From an uncultured Clostridia bacterium (lineage in GTDB: Bacteria > Bacillota > Clostridia > TANB77 > CAG-508): DNA of 10,524 nucleotides. This document shows, one piece after another, positions 6,131-10,524 of this stretch. The notes under the pieces are model-generated. The model was not told the DNA's origin, did not search any database, and was given only the letters and a program-made list of their open reading frames with translations. Numbering within the stretch: position 1 is the stretch's first letter; every line of letters begins with the position of its first letter. A program made the position numbers and the translations under genes. The DNA is taken from contig CALXAS010000045.1 of assembly GCA_944386315.1 (NCBI GenBank), forward strand, positions 1 to 10,524. Direction: 5' to 3'.

Positions 6131-8440
6131 TTGGCAAAAAGTACGAATGAAAATGATGTAGAAATAAAAGAAAAATTAGAGAAAATAGGATTAGATTTAA
6201 AAAAAGTACCAAAATATTTAACAGAAATAGAGCCAATTCAGTATAGAGTTACCAAAAAATATGAACAAACTAGTGAGAAAGTATATAGATATATTAATGT
6301 AAAGGACATTGATATTTTAATTACACAAAGTGATAGATTAGATGAGATGTCTTTAAAATACAAAAAAGCAAAACCATTAGCAGATTATATAGAAGAAAAA
6401 GGAGAAGAAAATTTAGAAGAACATGACATTTTTATTAGAATGTTAAAAGATTTAGATTTAGAAAGATTAAAAGACCTAGAAAAACAGCAAGAGCCTTTTA
6501 ATGAAAATATTCCTTACGAAGTAAAATATAAAGATAATTTTGTATGGCAAATATTTTATGCAGAAGCAAGCGATAGATATTTTATGCTATTCCCTAGCAA
6601 CGAAACAAGAACAGAAAGTTTATTTTATTTAATTAAGAAGAAAATAGAAGCACGCAAAAGTAGAAAAAAAGAACTAATATTTGTTCCAATTTGTGATCAA
6701 GAATATCATAATACTTTTTTAAAAAGAACACAAATAGCAGATTTAGAAAATTATTTATGGCTTTTTACAGGAAATTGGCCAACCGTTTATGAGGTGTATG
6801 ATAAAAAAGACGAAATGAGTTTACAGATTGTGGGAGAAACCACCACATATGACAAAATAAAGAGTTTGTATAAAATTGTATTGCAAGATAAAACGCAGGC
6901 ACAAGAATATTATAAACTGGTAAAAGCATTGTTTATTCTGCAAACTTATGATGAGCAAGCTTATCATTTTAAAGTAGAAATAGGAAGAGAGGGAGATTTA
7001 GAATTTAGCATGGGATATAGCATGCAAAAACTAAATTATAATACTTTGCCTAGTTTTATTCAAAAAGAATCCACTCATATGTATCGAGAAATCGAAAATT
7101 TAACAGATAAATTAGTATTTGAAAGCGAAACATTGGAGTTATTAAAGCAAACAATAGAAAAACAAACAGAAGAATATAGAGTAAAAGAGAAACAAATTGT
7201 TACTTTTTTAGAGTGTAAAAAAACTTTCTTTGGAAAAGTAAAGTATTTTTTTGGTTCCAAAAAGACGAAAAAGACAGAAGAAGAAAAATTAAAAGAAGTA
7301 ATGGAAGAAAAATATAAAAAAGAAGAAAAAGAGGAATTAAGTTTAGAAGAACTTCCTATTTTAAAACAAGAAAGTACCATAGAAGATTTGTTAAAATTAT
7401 GTGATATTTTAAAAGAAAGAGAAACATTATACAAAAATATAGAAATGGATATTAAGGCAGCTGAAAATAAAAAGAAAAATCTGGAAAGCAAAATTAAAAA
7501 CGCTACTTTGTATATCAATGAAATAGAAAGTCATAAAAAGAGCATTTTTGACTTCTGGAAATTTACTAATAAAGATCAAGTAAGTTTATTAAATGAAAGT
7601 GAAGAACAAGAAAAAGAAGAAAATAAAAAGAAAATAAAGAAAGTATTTGACTATGAAGAGGATTTAGAAGATACAGGAAAGCAAATAGATGATAAGCAAA
7701 GAGAAATATTATCACAAAATGAATGTGATGGTGTTTTTGCAATAGAACAAGAATTGCCAGCATTTCAAATAATAGAAAAAGAAAAATTACTAAAAAGAGA
7801 TAAAGATGCATTGCAAAAAAGATTAGAAGAATTGCAAGAACAATACATAGAAGAGGGCATTGGAGAAAAAGGTTTTGATATTTTTGGTAATGTATTAGAA
7901 GATAAAACAAAAATTAAAAGTTTAAAAAACAATAAGCATAGAGAAATACAAAAAGATATTTATAAAATATTAGGCATTACGCCACAAACAACTTTAGCAG
8001 AATATAAAACAACGCTTATGAATTATGATAAATTAGTAAAAGAGGCATATGGGAAAATAGTCTCTCCAATAGATATGTGTATTTATCAAGCAAGTAATCA
8101 AGAACTACAAGGAAAGGGATTGGGTATTTTCTATATTTCTCCACAAGAAGCAATAAAAGACTATAAAACGGAAGAAAAAGCAATTATTTTCAATAAAGTG
8201 AATTTGAGAGAAGGAATGCCAGCTATCTTTTATACCAATAGTATGTATTATGATAACATGCACAAAACCTTGCCAGTAGGAATGGACGTAAGTTCCAAAG
8301 TACTGTTAGATTTGAATGAATTTTCGGTAAAATTAGTTAGTAGAAAAGATTTTCGTGTAAATAGTTTAAAAAATGAAGTGGAAAATGAAATAAAAAATAT
8401 ACAAGTATTTGAATATCAATTAGAAATTAAGAAAAAATAA
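6131..8440 (+). CDS. 769-aa cytoplasmic coiled-coil protein of unknown function
   Basis: I do not recognise this family. No signal peptide or convincing membrane segment is present. Residues 1-330 look globular and include an aromatic-rich core (FVWQIFYAEASDRYFMLFPS, 137-156; ENYLWLFTGNWPTVYEVY, 206-223). About 318-355 is a coiled coil, then a short basic-aromatic patch (KKTFFGKVKYFFGSKKTKK, 363-381), a long Lys/Glu-rich coiled-coil region (about 382-575), and a C-terminal globular domain (about 580-769) with PVGMDVSSKVLLDLNEF near its end. Such layouts occur in scaffolds, SMC-like and envelope-associated proteins, but no ATPase motif is seen. The start is TTG at 6131 with AGGAGG at 6114-6119, a rather long 11-nt gap; no in-frame ATG lies near. 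It is driven by its own promoter and followed 74 nt later by deoB. No Walker, nuclease or kinase signature was found by eye. Confidence 0.85.
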   Translation: MAKSTNENDVEIKEKLEKIGLDLKKVPKYLTEIEPIQYRVTKKYEQTSEKVYRYINVKDIDILITQSDRLDEMSLKYKKAKPLADYIEEKGEENLEEHDIFIRMLKDLDLERLKDLEKQQEPFNENIPYEVKYKDNFVWQIFYAEASDRYFMLFPSNETRTESLFYLIKKKIEARKSRKKELIFVPICDQEYHNTFLKRTQIADLENYLWLFTGNWPTVYEVYDKKDEMSLQIVGETTTYDKIKSLYKIVLQDKTQAQEYYKLVKALFILQTYDEQAYHFKVEIGREGDLEFSMGYSMQKLNYNTLPSFIQKESTHMYREIENLTDKLVFESETLELLKQTIEKQTEEYRVKEKQIVTFLECKKTFFGKVKYFFGSKKTKKTEEEKLKEVMEEKYKKEEKEELSLEELPILKQESTIEDLLKLCDILKERETLYKNIEMDIKAAENKKKNLESKIKNATLYINEIESHKKSIFDFWKFTNKDQVSLLNESEEQEKEENKKKIKKVFDYEEDLEDTGKQIDDKQREILSQNECDGVFAIEQELPAFQIIEKEKLLKRDKDALQKRLEELQEQYIEEGIGEKGFDIFGNVLEDKTKIKSLKNNKHREIQKDIYKILGITPQTTLAEYKTTLMNYDKLVKEAYGKIVSPIDMCIYQASNQELQGKGLGIFYISPQEAIKDYKTEEKAIIFNKVNLREGMPAIFYTNSMYYDNMHKTLPVGMDVSSKVLLDLNEFSVKLVSRKDFRVNSLKNEVENEIKNIQVFEYQLEIKKK

Positions 8441-8451
8441 ATAGAAAATCT

Positions 8452-8493
8452 TTGTGGTGGCAAGTTGCCAAAAACAATAAGAAAGAATACGAT
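8452..8493 (+). promoter_or_regulatory. palindrome and weak promoter candidate before deoB
   Basis: TGGCA-AGT-TGCCA (8458-8470) is a perfect 5-bp palindrome, flanked by TTGT (8452-8455) and ACAA (8474-8477), which can extend the pairing with an internal loop. No T-run follows on either strand, so it is not a terminator. Overlapping it is a possible promoter, TTGCCA (8465-8470), 17 bp from TACGAT (8488-8493). If real, a protein bound at the palindrome could block the -35. It could also be just an intercistronic RNA hairpin. Confidence 0.35.
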
Positions 8494-8514
8494 AAAACAA
8501 AGAGGAGGAAGACC

Positions 8515-9693
8515 ATGATACAAAGAGTGAATATTATTGTGTTAGACGGATTTGGAATAGGAGAAGCACCAGATGCAAAAAATTATGGAGATGTAGGAAG
8601 TAACACATTAAAGGGAATTTATACAAATACAAAATTGAATCTGCCAAATTTAAAAAAATTAGGACTATATCAGATAGAAGGAATAGGCATACAGGAAGAA
8701 GAAACAGAAATAATAGGAACTTATGGAAAAGCAAGAGAACAATCAGTAGGGAAAAATAGCCCAGTGGGACATTGGGAAATAGCTGGTTATATTACAAAAG
8801 AAGGATTTAGAACTTATCCACAGGCTTTTCCAGAAAAGTTATTAGAAGAGTGGAAACAAGAAACAGGAATAGAAGGTATCCTATGTAATAAAGTAGGTTC
8901 TGGTACAGAGTTATTAAAAGAGTATGGAGAAGAACACATAAAAACTGGCTATCCTATTGTGTATACTTCTGCAGATAGTGTATTTCAAATTGCGGCACAT
9001 GAGGATATTATACCTGTTCCAAAATTATATGAACTTTGCAAAATCGCAAGAAAAATATGTGATAAACCAGAATATAATATTGGTACAGTCATTGCAAGAC
9101 CTTTTGTAGGAGACAGAGCAAATAACTTTACAAGGACTTATCATAGAAAAGATTTTGAATCTCAAAAGTTTGGAAAAAATATGTTAGATATCATTTCGAA
9201 AGAAAAAGAAGTTATTACAATAGGTAAGATAGAAGATTTATTTAGTGGAAGAGGCATTACTAGAGCCATTCATACAGAAGGTAATGCAGATGGAATAGAA
9301 AAAAACATAGAAGAATTAAAAAAAGATACAGAAGGTTTACTATTTACCAACTTAGTAGATTTTGATATGTTATACGGACATCGTAATAATATAGAAGGAT
9401 ATGCAAAAGCTTTGGAATACTTTGATAGTAAGTTACCAATTATCATGCAGACGATGAAAGATAGCGATATGTTAATTGTTACAGCAGACCATGGAAATGA
9501 TCCGTCCACACCAAGTACAGATCATAGTAGAGAATATATTCCTATTCTTATCTATGGAAAACAAATCAAAGAAAATGTAAATGTTGGAATAAGACAAACC
9601 TATGCAGATATTGCAGCTACAGTATTAGATATTTTAGGAATGGAAATGTTACCTACAGGAAACAGCTTTAAAGAAGATATTATTAAAGAATAG
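8515..9693 (+). CDS. deoB: phosphopentomutase
   Basis: DeoB interconverts ribose 1-phosphate or deoxyribose 1-phosphate with the 5-phosphates, linking nucleoside salvage to the pentose phosphate pathway in the cytoplasm. It belongs to the alkaline phosphatase superfamily with two Mn ions. At 392 residues the length is typical. Metal-site residues matching the B. cereus enzyme are visible: Asp11, Asp284 and His289 (VDFDMLYGHR), Asp325 and His326 (TADHG), His337 (STDHSRE). SADSVFQIAAHE (152-163) and ARPFVGD (194-200) are also diagnostic. The phosphorylated residue normally sits in GKDTxTGHWE; here it reads GKNSPVGHWE (79-88), giving Ser82 for Thr and Asn81 for Asp, like the NSxVGH of iPGM. ATG at 8515 was chosen over the TTG at 8452 because AGGAGG (8503-8508) lies 6 nt before it and the protein then begins MIQRVNIIVLDGFG like the family. 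The upstream gene is unrelated; a weak own promoter is possible. Confidence 0.96.
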   Translation: MIQRVNIIVLDGFGIGEAPDAKNYGDVGSNTLKGIYTNTKLNLPNLKKLGLYQIEGIGIQEEETEIIGTYGKAREQSVGKNSPVGHWEIAGYITKEGFRTYPQAFPEKLLEEWKQETGIEGILCNKVGSGTELLKEYGEEHIKTGYPIVYTSADSVFQIAAHEDIIPVPKLYELCKIARKICDKPEYNIGTVIARPFVGDRANNFTRTYHRKDFESQKFGKNMLDIISKEKEVITIGKIEDLFSGRGITRAIHTEGNADGIEKNIEELKKDTEGLLFTNLVDFDMLYGHRNNIEGYAKALEYFDSKLPIIMQTMKDSDMLIVTADHGNDPSTPSTDHSREYIPILIYGKQIKENVNVGIRQTYADIAATVLDILGMEMLPTGNSFKEDIIKE

Positions 9694-9705
9694 AAATATC
9701 CTTTT

Positions 9706-9741
9706 AGAGGAAGATACTATGAAAAGAAAGTATCTTCCTTT
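9706..9741 (+). terminator. probable terminator after deoB (weak T-run)
   Basis: AGGAAGATACT (9708-9718) and AGTATCTTCCT (9729-9739) form a perfect 11-bp stem, extendable by a G-T and an A-T pair, with a 10-nt loop. Only TTT (9739-9741) then G follows, so termination may be incomplete and the next gene may be partly fed by read-through. Confidence 0.6.
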
Positions 9742-9781
9742 GAAAAATGAGTATAGTTAAAATAGAAAAGAAGGGAAAAAA

Positions 9782-10321
9782 GTGGAAGAGATAACCAGAG
9801 AAGATGTCATGGCACATGCAGAAGATAAAGAATATCTATTAAAGGTAGCAGGAGATAAAGAAACTGCCCCTTTCATCGAATTTGCCACAGAAGCATTAAG
9901 AGATGATAAAGAACTTGTTTTAAAAGCGGTAACAAGCAACGGAAATGCGCTAGAATTTGCAAGTGATAGATTAAAAGCAGATAAAGAAGTGGTGCTTGCT
10001 GCTGTACAAAATGCGGGTTGGGTAGCTTGTTATGCAAGTGAAGAATTACGAGATGATAAAGAAATTATACTAACAGCTGTAAAAAAAGAAGGGCAAGCAC
10101 TTTATTATGCAAGCGAAAAATTAAGAGACGATAGAGAAGTGGTGTTAGAAGCGGTAAAGAATAAAGGGCTGATTTATAAGTATGCTAGTAAGCGTCTGCG
10201 TGCAGATAAAGAACTAGCAATAGAAGCAATTCGTAATGATAAAAGAGCCTATAGTTATGTGGTAGAAGAGTTGAAAGAAGACGAAAGTATAAAGGCTGTA
10301 AAAGAAGGAAATGCAGAGTAA
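9782..10321 (+). CDS. DUF4116 repeat protein
   Basis: The product is 179 residues, with no signal peptide or membrane segment. Residues 39-163 are five consecutive repeats of exactly 25 residues, with consensus LRxDKExVLxAVxxxGxALxYASEx; a degenerate unit of about 26 residues precedes them. The pattern matches DUF4116, whose units are predicted helical pairs stacking into a solenoid, usually a protein-binding surface. The family has no assigned biochemical role and is found in bacteria and in some amoebal and viral proteins; that is general knowledge, not seen here. The start is GTG at 9782 with AAGGG (9771-9775) 6 nt upstream. An in-frame TAA at 9758 excludes a longer form, and the next Met (residue 10) has no ribosome site. 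No clear own promoter is visible, so read-through from deoB is possible. The protein is very acidic and lysine-rich. Confidence 0.88.
   Translation: MEEITREDVMAHAEDKEYLLKVAGDKETAPFIEFATEALRDDKELVLKAVTSNGNALEFASDRLKADKEVVLAAVQNAGWVACYASEELRDDKEIILTAVKKEGQALYYASEKLRDDREVVLEAVKNKGLIYKYASKRLRADKELAIEAIRNDKRAYSYVVEELKEDESIKAVKEGNAE
9896..10270 (+). repeat. five 75-bp tandem coding repeats
   Basis: Each 75-bp unit encodes one 25-residue DUF4116 repeat, beginning at the Leu of LRDDKE or LKADKE. The DNA units are diverged (different codons for the same residues), which indicates old duplications kept by selection on the protein rather than recent slippage. Confidence 0.85.
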
Positions 10322-10365
10322 GAAAGCCTTAAGAAAAAATATTTTTAGAAATTTTGAAAAAACTG

Positions 10366-10394
10366 TTGACAGAGTAAATAAAAGATGTTAATAT
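10366..10394 (+). promoter_or_regulatory. strong promoter reading out of the window
   Basis: TTGACA (10366-10371) is 17 bp from TAATAT (10389-10394), which is preceded by TGT (10386-10388), an extended -10. The predicted start is near 10401. No start codon with a ribosome site follows before the window ends. Confidence 0.8.
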
Positions 10395-10400
10395 TAGTAT

Positions 10401-10524
10401 CAGCCTTCGGAAAGAGGGCTAAAAAATAGCATAAAAGTAGGTTAACATTTTAGATTATTTCTTAAATAAAAAAATATTCTAAAAAAATAAAAAAAGTGTT
10501 GTCATACAACTACAAATTGTGCTA
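10401..10524 (+). other. structured untranslated leader or small RNA, incomplete
   Basis: The predicted transcript opens with AGCCTT-CGGAAAG-AGGGCT, a 6-bp hairpin with GGA in its loop. The 3' arm bases GCTA (10418-10421) can instead pair with TAGC (10427-10430), so two small folds compete. A very A+T-rich stretch follows, then a GTTGT-CAT-ACAAC palindrome (10498-10510). No open reading frame with a ribosome site is present. It could be a long 5' leader of the next gene or a small RNA; the sequence stops before this can be decided. Confidence 0.4.
10484..10510 (-). terminator. possible minus-strand terminator at the window end
   Basis: Read on the minus strand, GTTGT-ATG-ACAAC is followed by AC and then seven T's, A and more T's. 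It could end a gene entering from the right. The stem is only 5 bp with a 3-nt loop. On the plus strand the same place holds TTGTCA (10499-10504), and TGC-TA at the very end could be a cut-off promoter. Confidence 0.25.

Noticed and set aside
5923..6150. 75-codon plus-strand frame overlapping the 95-aa gene's end
   Set aside because: It lies out of frame across a coding end, the terminator and the next promoter, with no ribosome site of its own.
7075..7518. 147-codon minus-strand frame opposite the coiled-coil gene
   Set aside because: It mirrors a Lys/Glu-rich coding strand, giving a Phe/Ser/Leu-rich product. There is no ribosome site, and the plus-strand gene fully explains it. The other minus-strand frames fail for the same reason.
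8452..8514. 21-residue N-terminal extension of DeoB from TTG at 8452
   Set aside because: It has no Shine-Dalgarno, covers a hairpin, and would add residues absent from the family. ATG 8515 has AGGAGG at 6 nt.
9719..9760. 13-codon frame starting in the deoB terminator loop
   Set aside because: It begins inside the hairpin with no clear purpose, and the terminator explains the sequence.
9896..10270. CRISPR-like or satellite repeat
   Set aside because: The 75-bp periodicity is purely that of protein repeats; the DNA units are diverged and no spacers exist.
1..10524. Transposon, phage, attachment site, tRNA, rRNA or recoded TGA
   Set aside because: No transposase, integrase, terminal repeats or RNA-gene signatures were seen, and all genes end normally with TAA or TAG with Trp as TGG.

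Overview
The window is a very A+T-rich stretch (about a third G+C or less by eye). All credible genes lie on the + strand and use purine-rich codons (AGA for Arg, ATA for Ile), strong AGGAGG-type ribosome binding sites, occasional TTG/GTG starts and the standard genetic code. A T-box leader upstream of thrS, a clostridial-style pilin-like N-terminus (GITLIALVVTI), a BspA-type leucine-rich repeat protein and a DUF4116 repeat protein together suggest a low-GC Firmicute, most likely an uncultured, gut-type Clostridia lineage. That placement is inference.

Left part (1-3260): a surface-protein neighbourhood. A single-pass membrane protein of unknown function (9-1499) is followed, three bases after its stop, by a 99-bp leader (1503-1601). 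The leader ends in a perfect 11-bp hairpin that buries the Shine-Dalgarno of the next gene. That gene (1608-2984) is a secreted or anchored protein with a pilin-like N-terminus and BspA-like LRRs. A second, ungapped copy of the leader (3055-3153, 87 of 99 identical by hand count) follows, joined almost directly to the last 30 codons of a lost, probably pilin-like gene (3162-3254). This looks like a deletion scar in a tandem family of surface proteins sharing one leader.

Middle (3270-5560): a classical tRNA-sensing unit. It has a strong promoter, a T-box leader with antiterminator and intrinsic terminator, full-length threonyl-tRNA synthetase (thrS, 644 aa) and a terminator.

Right part (5560-10524): separately promoted genes. 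A 95-aa orphan protein has its own extended -10 promoter and terminator. A 769-aa cytoplasmic coiled-coil orphan starts with TTG behind an extended -10 promoter. Phosphopentomutase (deoB) follows, starting at 8515 (392 aa), with an unusual Asn-Ser in place of the usual Asp-Thr at the phosphorylated site. Next is a DUF4116 protein built from five exact 25-residue repeats. The window closes with a strong promoter feeding a structured, non-coding leader whose gene lies outside the window. No mobile element, CRISPR array, tRNA or rRNA is seen.

The points most worth a second look are the duplicated RBS-sequestering leader with its neighbouring gene remnant, the iPGM-like nucleophile motif in DeoB, and the 769-aa orphan.
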